A stretch of 64,000 nucleotides of DNA from Sphingopyxis terrae subsp. terrae NBRC 15098. GTDB taxonomy: Bacteria > Pseudomonadota > Alphaproteobacteria > Sphingomonadales > Sphingomonadaceae. Position 1 is the first letter of the stretch. Each line of letters starts with the position of its first letter. Below, one piece after another: positions 42,035 through 51,269 of this stretch. A model generated the notes under the pieces. It was not told the origin of the DNA. It saw nothing but the letters and a program-made list of their open reading frames with translations, and did no database searches. Location: positions 1-64,000 of the forward strand of contig NZ_BCZQ01000015.1 of the NCBI RefSeq assembly GCF_001598815.1, in the 5' to 3' direction. The position numbers were made by a program, and so were the translations under genes.

Positions 42035-43624
42035 TCAGTGCCCCATGTCGGCGGCCGAAGCCTGGGCCGCGCCGGGCCTGGGCGGACGCAGCAGGACGAC
42101 GAGCGGCACTGCCGCGAGCGTGACCCACATCATCAGCCAGAAATCGTCGATATAGGCGACCATCGCCGCCTGCCGGTTGATTTCGCCATTGACCATCTGC
42201 ATCGCGACGTCGCCGATGATGCCGAAGCGGTCGGCGGTCGAGGGATCGACGAGGCTGACCGAGCTGTTGGTGACATGGGCGACCAGATCCTGGTGGCTGG
42301 TCTGCGTATTCGATCCGAGCAGCGTCGTGACGACCGAAATGCCGACCGACGCGCCCATGCTGCGGAACAGGTTGAGCAGGCTCGACCCGTCGGTGCGGAA
42401 CCGCATCGGGATCGTGGCAAAGGCCATCGTGTTGAGCGGGATGAAGATCAGCCCCATCCCCAGCCCCTGCACCAGCCCGCTGACGACCACGGGCCCGGTG
42501 CCCATCATCAGCGACCATTGGCTCATCTGATAGAGCGAATAGGCGGCGATCAGCAGTCCCGATCCGACCATCCAGCGCGCGTCGATCTTGCCGAGCAGGC
42601 GCCCGGCAACCCACATGCTCATCAGGATGCCGATCCCGCGCACCGCGAGCACCAGCCCGGTATCGATCACCGGCCAGCCGAACAGGCGTTGCAGCATCGG
42701 CGGCAGCAGCGCCATCGACGAAAACATGACGACCCCGATCACGATCATGAAGCCCATGCCCATGACGAGGTTGCGATCGGCGAGCATCTTGCGGTTGAAC
42801 AGGGTCACCGGCGCGGTGAGCAGGTGGATGAGGAACATCCACAGGCAGGCAACCGAAACGCCGAGTTCGATCCAGATTTCGGCACTCTCGAACCAGTCCT
42901 GCTGCGCACCGCGGTCGAGCATCAGCTGCAGCGCAGCGAGGCCGAGCGCGAGCATCGAGAAGCCGAACAGGTCGAACTTGCGCTCGCGGGTGTGCGTCCG
43001 CGGCAGCAGCGCCCACATCAGCACCAGCGTGATCAGCCCGACGGGCAGGTTGACGTAGAACACCCAGCGCCAATTCGCCGATTCGGTGAGCCAGCCGCCC
43101 AGGATGGGCCCCAGAATCGGGCCGATCATGATCCCCATGCCCCAGATCGACATCGCCCGCGCGTGCCGTTCGGGCGGGTTGATGTCGAGCATTACCGATT
43201 GCGACAGCGGGCTGATGAAGGCGGCGGCGATCCCCTGCAGGAAGCGGAACGCAACCATCTCCTCGAGATTCTGCGCGGCGCCGCACGCCATCGAGGTCAG
43301 GACGAAGCCGACGATCGCCGCAAGGAATAATTGCCGCCGTCCGATCCGGTCGGCGAGCCAGCCGGTGATCGGCATCGCCACTGCCGAGGCGATGATATAG
43401 CTGGTGAGAACCCAGTTGACCGTCTCGCTCGTCGCGCCGAGCGCGCTTTGCATATGCGGGATCGCGACATTGGCGATGGTCGTGTCGAGAATCTGCATCA
43501 CCGACGCGCCCATCACCGCCACCGTCAGCAGGCCGCGATAGCGCACCTGCTGATAAAGCGGGATCGACGCATCGACCGGTTGCGCCGCACTGGGCGACCG
43601 GCGGGGAAGGGCGCGGCTCGCCAT
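42035..43624 (-). CDS. emrB: EmrB/DHA2-type multidrug exporter
   Basis: A 529-residue major facilitator of the 14-helix DHA2 group that pumps drugs with a proton gradient, using EmrA to bridge the periplasm. DHA2 marks include NVAIPHMQSALGATSETVNW early on, GWLADRIGRRQLFL after helix 2 and RFLQGIAAAFISPLSQSVM in helix 4, with fourteen hydrophobic segments. It is the last gene of marR-emrA-emrB, ten bases after emrA. Regulation by the MarR gene at the head of the operon is likely. Confidence 0.95.
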   Translation of the reverse strand: MASRALPRRSPSAAQPVDASIPLYQQVRYRGLLTVAVMGASVMQILDTTIANVAIPHMQSALGATSETVNWVLTSYIIASAVAMPITGWLADRIGRRQLFLAAIVGFVLTSMACGAAQNLEEMVAFRFLQGIAAAFISPLSQSVMLDINPPERHARAMSIWGMGIMIGPILGPILGGWLTESANWRWVFYVNLPVGLITLVLMWALLPRTHTRERKFDLFGFSMLALGLAALQLMLDRGAQQDWFESAEIWIELGVSVACLWMFLIHLLTAPVTLFNRKMLADRNLVMGMGFMIVIGVVMFSSMALLPPMLQRLFGWPVIDTGLVLAVRGIGILMSMWVAGRLLGKIDARWMVGSGLLIAAYSLYQMSQWSLMMGTGPVVVSGLVQGLGMGLIFIPLNTMAFATIPMRFRTDGSSLLNLFRSMGASVGISVVTTLLGSNTQTSHQDLVAHVTNSSVSLVDPSTADRFGIIGDVAMQMVNGEINRQAAMVAYIDDFWLMMWVTLAAVPLVVLLRPPRPGAAQASAADMGH

Positions 43625-43634
43625 CGGCCCGCCC

Positions 43635-44768
43635 CTATTTCGCGGTGATCACTTTGACGTCGGCGGACAGGCCGGCGATCATGTCGCGCGACGGCTTTTC
43701 GTCGAGCGCGATGCGCACCGGCACGCGCTGCGTCACCTTCACCCAGTTGCCGGTCGCATTCTGGGCGGGGAGTACCGAAAATTCGCTACCCGTCCCCGCA
43801 CCGATGCTTTCGACATGGCCGCGCACCTTGAGCCCCGGATAGGCGTCGAAGCGGATCTCGGCGCGCTGGCCGACGCGCATGTCGGCAAGGTCGGTTTCCT
43901 TGAAATTGGCCTCGACATAGGGGTGCAGCGTATCGACGAGCGTCACCGCGGGGAGCCCCGCCACCATCATCTGGCCGAGTTGCAGCCGGTCCGACTGGGC
44001 GATGCGCCCGGCGCTCGGCGCGCGCACTTCGGTACGGCCGAGGTTGACCTGTGCCTGCGCGCGCTGGACCTTTGCCGATTCGACCTCGGGATTCACCCCG
44101 CTGCCGCCGGTGGCGAGCTTGGCGCGCGCCTCGGCGGCGTCGGCGCGGGCCTGCGCAAGGCCGGCGCGCGCCTGTTCGACCGCATGTTTCGAGGCGTCAT
44201 AGGCCGCCTTGGTGGTGAAGCCCTTTTCCATCAGCGCCGCCTGCCGCGCGAAATTGGATTCGGCAAAGCCCACCGCTTCCTGTGCCGCCTTGATGTCGAC
44301 GCCGGTCGCGGCGAGGCTGGCCGACAGATTGCCGACATTGACCTTGGCCGCGTCGATCGCGGCATTCGCCTGCGCCACCGTCAGTGCATAGGGTTCGCCG
44401 TCGATGCGAAAAAGCAGCTGACCCTTGTCGACCATCTGGCCGTCGCGCACCGCAACCTCGGTGATCCGGCCGCCAACCTCGGCGGCGATCGATACCTTGT
44501 CCATCTGGACATAGGCATTGTCGGTCGACACCGCGCCGCCGCTCGTCAGCCAGTACCAGCCGCCGCCGACGAGCAGCGCCAGCGGCACGCCGAACATCAA
44601 CAGGCGGGTGCGCCAGCCCGGCTTGCGGGCCTCGTCGGTTTCGGCCTCGGGCGCGGGCGGCACGGGATCGGCCTTGGGTTTCGCCTTCGGCACCGAAACC
44701 TCTTCGCCCGTGGGAGCGGCGGGAGCGGTGGGCGCGGCGGCAGGACGGGAGGGGGAGAGCTGATCCAT
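43635..44768 (-). CDS. emrA: EmrA/HlyD membrane-fusion protein
   Basis: A 377-residue periplasmic adaptor for EmrB. The polar Pro/Lys-rich N-terminus (about 60 residues) precedes a membrane anchor near 55-72 (LLMFGVPLALLVGGGWYWL). The HlyD/biotinyl-lipoyl motif VSTDNAYVQMDKVSIAAEV follows, then an alpha-helical hairpin around AAKVNVGNLSASLAATGVDI to AEARAKLATGG, then RAPSAGRIAQSDRLQLGQMM. Its ATG overlaps the marR stop by one base (TGATG). Confidence 0.95.
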   Translation of the reverse strand: MDQLSPSRPAAAPTAPAAPTGEEVSVPKAKPKADPVPPAPEAETDEARKPGWRTRLLMFGVPLALLVGGGWYWLTSGGAVSTDNAYVQMDKVSIAAEVGGRITEVAVRDGQMVDKGQLLFRIDGEPYALTVAQANAAIDAAKVNVGNLSASLAATGVDIKAAQEAVGFAESNFARQAALMEKGFTTKAAYDASKHAVEQARAGLAQARADAAEARAKLATGGSGVNPEVESAKVQRAQAQVNLGRTEVRAPSAGRIAQSDRLQLGQMMVAGLPAVTLVDTLHPYVEANFKETDLADMRVGQRAEIRFDAYPGLKVRGHVESIGAGTGSEFSVLPAQNATGNWVKVTQRVPVRIALDEKPSRDMIAGLSADVKVITAK

Positions 44769-45220
44769 CACATTGTCTCTTTTGTCGGTTCCTTGCCGCA
44801 TTCGCGGCGCGAAAGATTGGCGCGGACGCGCTCGACCAGCTCGATGAGCTGCGCGCGTTCGGCTGCGCTGAGCCCCTCGGTCGCCTCTTCGGTCAGCGCA
44901 TCGGCGATGTCGCGCATGCCGCCGACGATCGCGCCGGTGCGCGGCGTCAGATACAGTCGCCAGGCGCGGCGGTCGGTCGGATCGGCGCGGCGTTCGACCA
45001 GCTCCGCCTCGACCAGCCGGTCGACCATGCGCGACAGGGTGATCGGTTCGACCTCGATCAGTTCGGCGAGCGGCCCCTGCCGGATCCCCTCGTGCCGCTT
45101 CAGATAGCTGATCAGCCGCCACTGGAGCGCGGTGATTCCGCTGTGTTTCGTGCGCGCGTTGAAGGCGCGGCGAAACAGCCGCGCGGTGTCGTTGAGCAGG
45201 AAACCGATCGTCTCACTCAT
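44768..45220 (-). CDS. MarR-family repressor of the emr operon
   Basis: A 150-residue winged-helix regulator heading marR-emrA-emrB. The DNA-binding part contains GITALQWRLISYLKRHEGI, VEPITLSRMVDRLVEAELVE and RRADPTDRRAWRLYLTPRT. ATG 45220 is the likely start; a promoter placed directly upstream predicts a transcript starting at or beside it. A palindrome at 45234-45247 lies in that promoter's spacer, as expected for autorepression. Confidence 0.93.
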   Translation of the reverse strand: MSETIGFLLNDTARLFRRAFNARTKHSGITALQWRLISYLKRHEGIRQGPLAELIEVEPITLSRMVDRLVEAELVERRADPTDRRAWRLYLTPRTGAIVGGMRDIADALTEEATEGLSAAERAQLIELVERVRANLSRRECGKEPTKETM

Positions 45221-45227
45221 GGCATGC

Positions 45228-45256
45228 GATATAATAGCAACTGCTATAATATTCAA
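45228..45256. promoter_or_regulatory. Shared marR/isomerase promoter with MarR-type operator
   Basis: On the minus strand TTGAAT (45256-45251), 17 bases and TATATC (45233-45228) form the marR promoter, with transcription expected at the marR ATG. The spacer is filled by a perfect palindrome, ATAGCA-AC-TGCTAT (45234-45247). On the plus strand the right half is an extended -10, TGCTATAAT (45242-45250), directed at the isomerase gene. One bound MarR dimer could block both directions. Confidence 0.7.
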
Positions 45257-45349
45257 TGACGATTATGCTGCATGTGCGAAGCATCTGATTTGGAGCAAAA
45301 AATTGCCGTTTCGCTTGCGCGGCGCCGCATTTTTTGCAGGATGCCGCGC

Positions 45350-45997
45350 ATGAGTCTGTCTGCTGATCTTTTCTGGTCCTTCCGCTCGCCCTACAGCTAT
45401 CTGGCGATCGGCCGCTACCGCGCGCTGATGGCGAGCCACGATGTGACGATCAACCTGCGCCCGGTCTATCCGCTGGCCGTGCGCCAGCCCGACTTTTTCG
45501 AGCGCAACCACCCCAATTGGCTCAGCTACACGATGCGCGACATGATCCGCGTCGCGCAGTTCCACGGCATCCCCTTCGGGCCGCCGCGTCCCGACCCGAT
45601 CGTCCAGAATGTGATGACGCGCGAGATCGCCGCCGAACAGCCCTATATCTACCGCCTCACCCGGCTGGGGCAGGCGGCGTCGCGGCGCGGCAAGAGCCTG
45701 GCCTTTTGCGACGAGGTGGCGCAGCTCATCTGGGGCGGCGCGCAGGACTGGCACCTCGGCGACCATCTGGCGGGCGCGGCAAAGCGCGCGGGGCTCGACC
45801 TTGCCGAACTCGATGCCGAGGCGCAAAGCGACGCCGAAACGCTCGACCAGGAAATCGCCGCCAACCAGGTCGCGCTCGAAATCGCTGGCCATTGGGGCGT
45901 GCCGACATTGGTGTTCGAAGGCGAGCCCTTCTTCGGACAGGACCGCATCGAAATGGCGAAGTGGCGCATGGAACAAAAGGGGCTGCGGCCGCGATAG
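45350..45997 (+). CDS. 2-hydroxychromene-2-carboxylate isomerase-like protein
   Basis: A 215-residue thioredoxin-fold (DsbA/GST-kappa type) protein. The opening LFWSFRSPYSYLAIGRYRAL is the hallmark of HCCA isomerases, which act in naphthalene breakdown, and GHWGVPTLVFEGEPFFGQDR is the conserved C-terminal block. There is no CxxC, as in true isomerases. ATG 45350 has CAGGA eight bases upstream; 45341 is an alternative. No aromatic-degradation genes adjoin. The shared promoter with marR suggests induction along with the efflux pump, perhaps by aromatic compounds. Confidence 0.85.
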   Translation: MSLSADLFWSFRSPYSYLAIGRYRALMASHDVTINLRPVYPLAVRQPDFFERNHPNWLSYTMRDMIRVAQFHGIPFGPPRPDPIVQNVMTREIAAEQPYIYRLTRLGQAASRRGKSLAFCDEVAQLIWGGAQDWHLGDHLAGAAKRAGLDLAELDAEAQSDAETLDQEIAANQVALEIAGHWGVPTLVFEGEPFFGQDRIEMAKWRMEQKGLRPR

Positions 45998-46036
45998 ACG
46001 GAGCGCGCGGTTGCGGGCGGCCGGCTTCAGTCTGGA

Positions 46037-46144
46037 AACGACCGATTGCGGTCGTTCGATCGTCTTCGTCATCCCGGACTTGATCCGGGATCCATTCTTC
46101 CAACGTCGCGCGAATGGATCCCGGATCAAGTCCGGGATGACGAA
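46037..46144. repeat. Two adjacent perfect hairpins after the isomerase gene
   Basis: AACGACCG-ATTG-CGGTCGTT (46037-46056) is a perfect 8-bp hairpin. Beside it a perfect 33-base inverted repeat pairs 46065-46097 with 46112-46144 (arm core TCATCCCGGACTTGATCCGG, loop 14 bases). This larger element is of the type scattered through sphingomonad genomes. Either could end transcription of the isomerase gene. Confidence 0.8.
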
Positions 46145-46260
46145 GGTATGAAAGTCCTGCGTCGATGTTGTGTACCCCGGCGAAGGCCGGGGTCCAGGGC
46201 TTTACAGCACCAACGGCGGCTTTTGACGCTCTGGGCCCCGGCTTTTGCCGGGGAGCACGA
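46141..46260. repeat. Dispersed 120-base palindromic repeat, copy 1
   Basis: Aligns without gaps to 52661-52780. It has large inverted arms (46172-46197 and 46231-46256, core CCCCGGCGAAGGCCGGGGTC) around a spacer containing CAACG. Arms are imperfect here. With the preceding hairpins and a further 137 bases without a gene, it fills the 400-base gap before the hydrolase gene. Confidence 0.82.
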
Positions 46261-46397
46261 GCGGTTAGCGGCGAAGTCCGCTTCCCACCTCAAAACCGCC
46301 ATGCGCGCGGCGCGGCCGGTGTCGGCAAGTCCATGCGAACACCGCATGAAGGTCGCGGCCGCTTGCCCTTGCGCGTCTTCCCCGCATAAGGACGGGC

Positions 46398-47150
46398 ATG
46401 AGCATCGAACCGCAATTTTTCGACGCGCGCGACGGGGTGCGCCTGGCCTGGCGGGAAATGGGAGAAGGTCGGCCGATCCTGTTGCTGCATGGGCTGTTTT
46501 CCAGTGCCGAAGTCAACTGGATCAAATTCGGCACCGCAGCGCGAATCGCGCGCGCGGGATATCATGTCATCATGCCCGACCTGCGCGTCCACGGATCGAG
46601 CGCGGCGCCGCATGGGGCGGAGCATTATCCTTCCGACATATTGGTGGATGACCTGCAGGATCTGGTCGCGCATCTCGATCTTGCCGATTTCGACCTTGGC
46701 GGCTTCTCGCTCGGTGCGCGAACAAGCGTGCGCGCGGTCGTTGCGGGGATGCGCCCGGCGCGCCTGATCCTCGGCGGCATGGGGCTCGCGGGGCTCGCGG
46801 GGTGGCAGCGGCGCGGGCGTTTCTTCAAGCGCGTGATCGCCGAATATGACAGCGCGAAGCGCGGCGACGACACATGGCTGTCGATCCAGTTCATGAAAAC
46901 GATGAAGATCGACCGTGTCGCGGCGGGGCTTCTGCTCGACAGCTTCACCGACACGCCGCCCGAAGCGCTGGCGGCGATCACCATGCCGACGCTGGTGGTG
47001 TGCGGCGAACAGGATCACGATAATGGTTCGGCGCCCGAGCTGGTCGCGGCGCTGGCCGATGCCCAACTCGCGACGATCCCCGGCACGCACATGTCGAGCG
47101 TCACCGAGCCCGAGCTGGGTGAGGCGATCGCGGCCTTTCTGACCGCTTGA
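46398..47150 (+). CDS. Alpha/beta-fold hydrolase
   Basis: A 250-residue hydrolase. The oxyanion region is RPILLLHGLFSSAEVNW, the nucleophile elbow is GGFSLGAR (Ser at its centre), TLVVCGEQDHDN carries the acid, and PGTHMSSV the catalytic histidine. This is the complete triad set of epoxide hydrolase/esterase-like enzymes. The substrate is unknown. The start lies just after the repeat-filled gap; no strong ribosome site is seen. Confidence 0.92.
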   Translation: MSIEPQFFDARDGVRLAWREMGEGRPILLLHGLFSSAEVNWIKFGTAARIARAGYHVIMPDLRVHGSSAAPHGAEHYPSDILVDDLQDLVAHLDLADFDLGGFSLGARTSVRAVVAGMRPARLILGGMGLAGLAGWQRRGRFFKRVIAEYDSAKRGDDTWLSIQFMKTMKIDRVAAGLLLDSFTDTPPEALAAITMPTLVVCGEQDHDNGSAPELVAALADAQLATIPGTHMSSVTEPELGEAIAAFLTA

Positions 47151-47226
47151 CCCCCCGGCGCCGACGCGCCAAGCTGGTTTTACGGCGCCGCAGAGCGCAC
47201 CCCCAAAGTCCAGAGGATTGCACCCC

Positions 47227-49071
47227 ATGAAAGCCATGATTTCGACTATGTCGCTTGCCCTGTCGCTCGCGCTCGCCGCACCGGCATATGCGCAGGACAA
47301 TGCCGCCGCGACCGCGGCCCCCGCCGCCACGCCGACCGCGGCCGACGCCGATGCCTTCATCGCCGCCGTCGAGAAGGATCTGTTCGACTATACGGTCGAG
47401 GCGAGCCAAGTGAACTGGGTCAACGCCACCTACATCACCGACGACACCGACGCGATGGCGGCGCGGATCAATGCCGTGGGGACCGAAAAGTCGGTCAAAT
47501 ATGCACTCGAAGCCGCGAAATATATGGATGTGCCGGGGCTCAGCGCCGATACGAAGCGCAAGCTCGACATCCTGCGCACCGGCCTTGTCCTTCCCGCGCC
47601 GACCAAGCCCGGCGCCGCGACCGAGCTCAACACGATCGCGACCGACCTGCAATCGCAATATGGCAAGGGCCGCGGCACGCTCGACGGCAAGGAAATCTCG
47701 GGCTCGGATATCGAGGCGGAGATGGGCAATCTCCAGCACACGCCCGCCGAATTCGCCGAAATGTGGACGAGCTGGCACGATAATGTCGGCGCGCCGATGA
47801 AGGATGATTATGCGCGCATGGTCGCGATCGCCAACGAAGGCGCGAAGGAACTCGGCTTTGCCGATACCGGCGCGATGTGGCGGTCGGGCTATGACATGTC
47901 GCCCGAGGATTTCGCCAAGACGACCGAGAGATTGTGGCAGGAAGTGAAGCCGCTCTACATGGCGCTTCACACCTATGTCCGCTGGAAACTCAACGAGAAA
48001 TATGGCGATGCGGTGCAGCCGAAAACCGGCCCGATCCGCGCCGACCTGCTCGGCAATATGTGGGCGCAGGAATGGGGCAATATCTACCCGCTCGTCGCGC
48101 CGCCGGGATCGGGCGACCTTGGTTACGACATTGGCGATCTGCTCAAGGAAAAGGGCAAGGCGCCGCTCGACATGGTCAAGGCGGGCGAGAATTTCTATTC
48201 CTCGCTCGGCTTCGCGAAGCTGCCCGACACCTTCTGGAAGCGCAGCCAGTTCCTGAAGCCCGCCGACCGCGAAGTCGTGTGCCATGCCTCGGCCTGGGAC
48301 GTCGACAACAAGGACGACATCCGCATCAAGATGTGCATCAAGGTGAACAGCGACGATTTCGTCACCATCCACCACGAGCTTGGCCACAACTATTATCAGC
48401 GCGCCTATAACAAGCAGCCGTTCCTCTATCTGAACGGCGCCAACGATGGCTTCCACGAAGCGATCGGCGATTTCATCGCGCTGTCGATCACCCCGCAATA
48501 TCTGGTCGACATCGGCCTGCTCGACAAGGCGAAGGTGCCGAGCGCCGACAAGGATATCGGCTTGCTGCTGCGTCAGGCGATGGACAAGGTCGCCTTCCTG
48601 CCCTTCGGCCTGCTCGTCGACCGCTGGCGCTGGGGCGTGTTCGACGGGTCGATCAAGCCCGCCGATTACAACAAGGCCTGGACCCAGCTTCGCCTGCAAT
48701 ATCAGGGCATCACGCCGCCGGTCGCGCGCCCCGACACCGCGTTTGACCCGGGCGCCAAATATCATATCCCCGGCAACACGCCCTACACCCGCTATTTCCT
48801 GGCGCGCGTGCTGCAGTTCCAATTCTATCAGGCGGCGTGCAAGCAGGCGGGATGGAAGGGCCCGCTCCACCGTTGCTCCTTCTATGGCAACAAAGAAGTG
48901 GGGCAGAAGCTGAACGCGATGCTCGAAATGGGCGCCTCCAAGCCCTGGCCTGACGCGCTCGAGGTCTTCACCGGCAGCCGCGACATGTCGGGCAAGGCGA
49001 TGATGGAATATTTCGCCCCGCTCAAGAAATGGCTCGACGAACAGAATAAGGGCAAGCCGTCGGGCTGGTAA
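47227..49071 (+). CDS. M2-family zinc peptidase, ACE-like, secreted
   Basis: A peptidyl-dipeptidase related to angiotensin-converting enzyme. The 614-residue product has a signal peptide (MISTMSLALSLALAAPAYAQ). The zinc site HHELGH is at 382-387 (His383, Glu384, His387) with the third ligand Glu411 in GFHEAIGDF, the M2 arrangement. Other M2 marks are NMWAQEWGNIYPLV and RYFLARVLQFQFY. ATG 47227 is the start after AGAGGA; a TTG nine bases earlier is less likely. The bacterial role is probably uptake of periplasmic peptides. Confidence 0.95.
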   Translation: MKAMISTMSLALSLALAAPAYAQDNAAATAAPAATPTAADADAFIAAVEKDLFDYTVEASQVNWVNATYITDDTDAMAARINAVGTEKSVKYALEAAKYMDVPGLSADTKRKLDILRTGLVLPAPTKPGAATELNTIATDLQSQYGKGRGTLDGKEISGSDIEAEMGNLQHTPAEFAEMWTSWHDNVGAPMKDDYARMVAIANEGAKELGFADTGAMWRSGYDMSPEDFAKTTERLWQEVKPLYMALHTYVRWKLNEKYGDAVQPKTGPIRADLLGNMWAQEWGNIYPLVAPPGSGDLGYDIGDLLKEKGKAPLDMVKAGENFYSSLGFAKLPDTFWKRSQFLKPADREVVCHASAWDVDNKDDIRIKMCIKVNSDDFVTIHHELGHNYYQRAYNKQPFLYLNGANDGFHEAIGDFIALSITPQYLVDIGLLDKAKVPSADKDIGLLLRQAMDKVAFLPFGLLVDRWRWGVFDGSIKPADYNKAWTQLRLQYQGITPPVARPDTAFDPGAKYHIPGNTPYTRYFLARVLQFQFYQAACKQAGWKGPLHRCSFYGNKEVGQKLNAMLEMGASKPWPDALEVFTGSRDMSGKAMMEYFAPLKKWLDEQNKGKPSGW

Positions 49072-49090
49072 GGCACGCGGAACCGCAAGC

Positions 49091-49124
49091 AAGGGACCGG
49101 AAAGCCATCTTTCCGGTCCCTTTG
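49091..49124 (+). terminator. Rho-independent terminator after the M2 peptidase gene
   Basis: A 14-bp perfect stem, AAGGGACCGGAAAG (49091-49104) with CTTTCCGGTCCCTT (49109-49122), CCAT loop. The U-run is short (CCCTTTGC), but the stem is very stable. Confidence 0.75.
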
Positions 49125-49224
49125 CATGTCGGCCGGGTACGGGCCGCCGCCGCTTTGCCGATTGCCTGATTTCCTGCGCCGTTCTAGGCTCTTGGCCGGG
49201 TGCCCAGAGCGGAGGAATGCAGCA

Positions 49225-50820
49225 GTGAGCGACGGCAACGAAGCGACCGAAATCTACATCGGACTCGGCGGAGGCGGTGCGCCCGACGGGCCGCGCCAGT
49301 CGCTGGTGCTGAAGCGCGCGAACCGCCACGGGCTGATCGCGGGCGCGACCGGGACCGGCAAGACGGTGACGCTGCAGGGACTGGCCGAAGGTTTCTCGGC
49401 GGTCGGCGTGCCGGTCTTCGTTGCCGACGTGAAGGGCGACCTGTCGGGCCTCGCGATGGCGGGCAGTCCGACATCGAAACTGCACGAGGTCTTTGCCAAA
49501 CGCGCGGCCGAAATCGGCGACAGCGACTGGGCCTATCACGACAATCCGGCGATCTTCTGGGACCTGTTCGGCGAACAGGGCCACCCCATCCGCACCACCA
49601 TTTCCGAAATGGGGCCGCTGCTGCTCGCGCGGCTGATGGATCTCAACGAGGTGCAGGAAGGGGTCTTGTCGATCGCCTTTCGCGTCGCCGACGAACAGAA
49701 TCTGCTGCTGCTCGATATGGGCGATTTGCAGGCGATGCTCGCCTGGTGCGCCGAAAATGCCGGCGATCTGTCGACCAAATATGGCAATGTGACCAAGGCA
49801 ACGGTGGGGACGATCCAGCGCCAGCTTTTATCGCTGCAAAGCCAGGGCGGCGACCATTTCTTCGGCGAACCCGCGCTGGACATCATGGATATGATCCAGT
49901 GCGACGACAAGGGCCGCGGCTATGTGAACATTCTTGCCGCCGACAAGCTGATGGCCAGTCCGAAGCTTTATGCGACCTTCCTGCTCTGGCTGCTGTCCGA
50001 GATGTTCGAGACGCTTCCCGAGATCGGCGATCCCGACAAGCCGAAGCTCGTCTTCTTCTTTGACGAAGCGCATCTGCTGTTCGACGATGCGCCGCCCGCG
50101 CTCGTCGACAAGATCGAACAGGTCGTGCGCCTGATCCGCTCGAAAGGCGTCGGCGTCTATTTCGTGACGCAGAACCCGATCGATGTGCCCGAAGAAGTTG
50201 CGGGGCAGCTCGGCAACCGCGTCCAGCACGCGCTGCGCGCCTTCACCCCGCGCGACCAGAAGGCGGTGAAGGCGGCGGCCGACACCTTCCGGCCCAATCC
50301 CAAGGTCGATGTCGCACGCGAGATCACCGAGCTCAAGGTCGGCGAGGCGCTGGTCTCGCTGCTGATGGCCGACGGCGCGCCCTCTCCGGTCGAGCGCACG
50401 CTGATCAAGCCGCCCTGCTCGCGCGCCGGTCCGCTCGATCCCAAGGAGCGCGCGATCATCCAGTCGATCTCGCCGGTCGCGGGCAAATATGACACGCTGG
50501 TCAATCGCGAAAGCGCCGAAGAGCTGCTCGCCGCCAAGGCCGAGCAGGCGCAGGCCGCCGCCGCCGAAGCCAGGGCGCAGGAGGAAGCCGACAAGGCGGC
50601 GGCAATCGCAGCGAAGGAAGAGGCCAAGCGCAAGGCCGCCGACGAGCGCGTCCGCCTGCAACAGGAACGCGCGGCGGCGCGCGAGGCGGCGAAGCCGAGC
50701 ATGGCCGAAAAGATGATGGAGTCGGCGGCGCGCTCCGCTGCGACGAGTCTCGGCCGGCAGGTTGCGGGCAAGTTCGGCGGCCAGCTGATGCGCGGCATAT
50801 TGGGCAGCCTGTTCAAATGA
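49225..50820 (+). CDS. HerA-like ATPase, DUF853 (YjgR) family
   Basis: A 531-residue P-loop ATPase of the HerA/FtsK superfamily. GTG 49225 follows GGAGGA by eight bases. Walker A GATGTGKT is at 40-47. Walker B-like [15 protein letters not shown] and the sensor [20 protein letters not shown] follow, closely matching YjgR proteins of unknown role. Residues about 425-500 form a charged Ala/Glu/Arg-rich coiled coil ([20 protein letters not shown]), then a Gly-rich tail. Its last four bases overlap the start of a globin gene (ATGA), so both are translated together. Confidence 0.92.
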   Translation: MSDGNEATEIYIGLGGGGAPDGPRQSLVLKRANRHGLIAGATGTGKTVTLQGLAEGFSAVGVPVFVADVKGDLSGLAMAGSPTSKLHEVFAKRAAEIGDSDWAYHDNPAIFWDLFGEQGHPIRTTISEMGPLLLARLMDLNEVQEGVLSIAFRVADEQNLLLLDMGDLQAMLAWCAENAGDLSTKYGNVTKATVGTIQRQLLSLQSQGGDHFFGEPALDIMDMIQCDDKGRGYVNILAADKLMASPKLYATFLLWLLSEMFETLPEIGDPDKPKLVFFFDEAHLLFDDAPPALVDKIEQVVRLIRSKGVGVYFVTQNPIDVPEEVAGQLGNRVQHALRAFTPRDQKAVKAAADTFRPNPKVDVAREITELKVGEALVSLLMADGAPSPVERTLIKPPCSRAGPLDPKERAIIQSISPVAGKYDTLVNRESAEELLAAKAEQAQAAAAEARAQEEADKAAAIAAKEEAKRKAADERVRLQQERAAAREAAKPSMAEKMMESAARSAATSLGRQVAGKFGGQLMRGILGSLFK

Positions 50821-51269
50821 CCGCCAGGGATGCCGCGCGGATGGAGGCGGCGCTGCTCGCCGTTGCCGACGCGGGCATCGACATTCGCCATGCGCTGTTC
50901 GACCGGTTCCTCAATGCCTTCCCGCAACGACGCGCCGCTTTCCTGAACCTCGATGCGGCGTCGCGGCGCATGACCGACGAGACATTGCAGGCGATGTTCG
51001 GGCTGGCGCAGGGTGAGGGCTGGGTCTGGCCGCAGATTGCCGAACTGGTGGTAACGCATCGCAACTATGGGACGCTGACGGCGGCCGAATATGACGCCTT
51101 CGTCGATATGGCGGTCGATGCGCTTGCTGTGGCGGCGGGCGCCGCATGGGACGCGGATTGCGACGCCGCGTGGCGCCGTCAGGCCGCGGCGCTCAAGGCG
51201 ATGATCCACCGCGCGCTCGCCGAATGGCAGGCGGCGCTTCCCGAGGTGCGCCGCCGGGCAGCTGGCTGA
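50817..51269 (+). CDS. Globin-like protein
   Basis: A 150-residue single-domain globin resembling the N-terminal part of flavohemoglobins: [17 protein letters not shown], then [20 protein letters not shown] with proximal His81, then [20 protein letters not shown] for the GH region. The B10 position is Phe28-type rather than the Tyr of flavohemoglobins, and no distal His or Gln is obvious near residue 50. Binding chemistry may therefore differ, perhaps favouring sensing or diffusion over NO detoxification. No reductase domain is attached. Confidence 0.75.
   Translation: MTARDAARMEAALLAVADAGIDIRHALFDRFLNAFPQRRAAFLNLDAASRRMTDETLQAMFGLAQGEGWVWPQIAELVVTHRNYGTLTAAEYDAFVDMAVDALAVAAGAAWDADCDAAWRRQAAALKAMIHRALAEWQAALPEVRRRAAG

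Noticed and set aside
47101..49584. An 827-codon minus-strand open frame opposite the M2 peptidase
   Set aside because: Fully explained as antisense of the peptidase; no motifs and no start signal.
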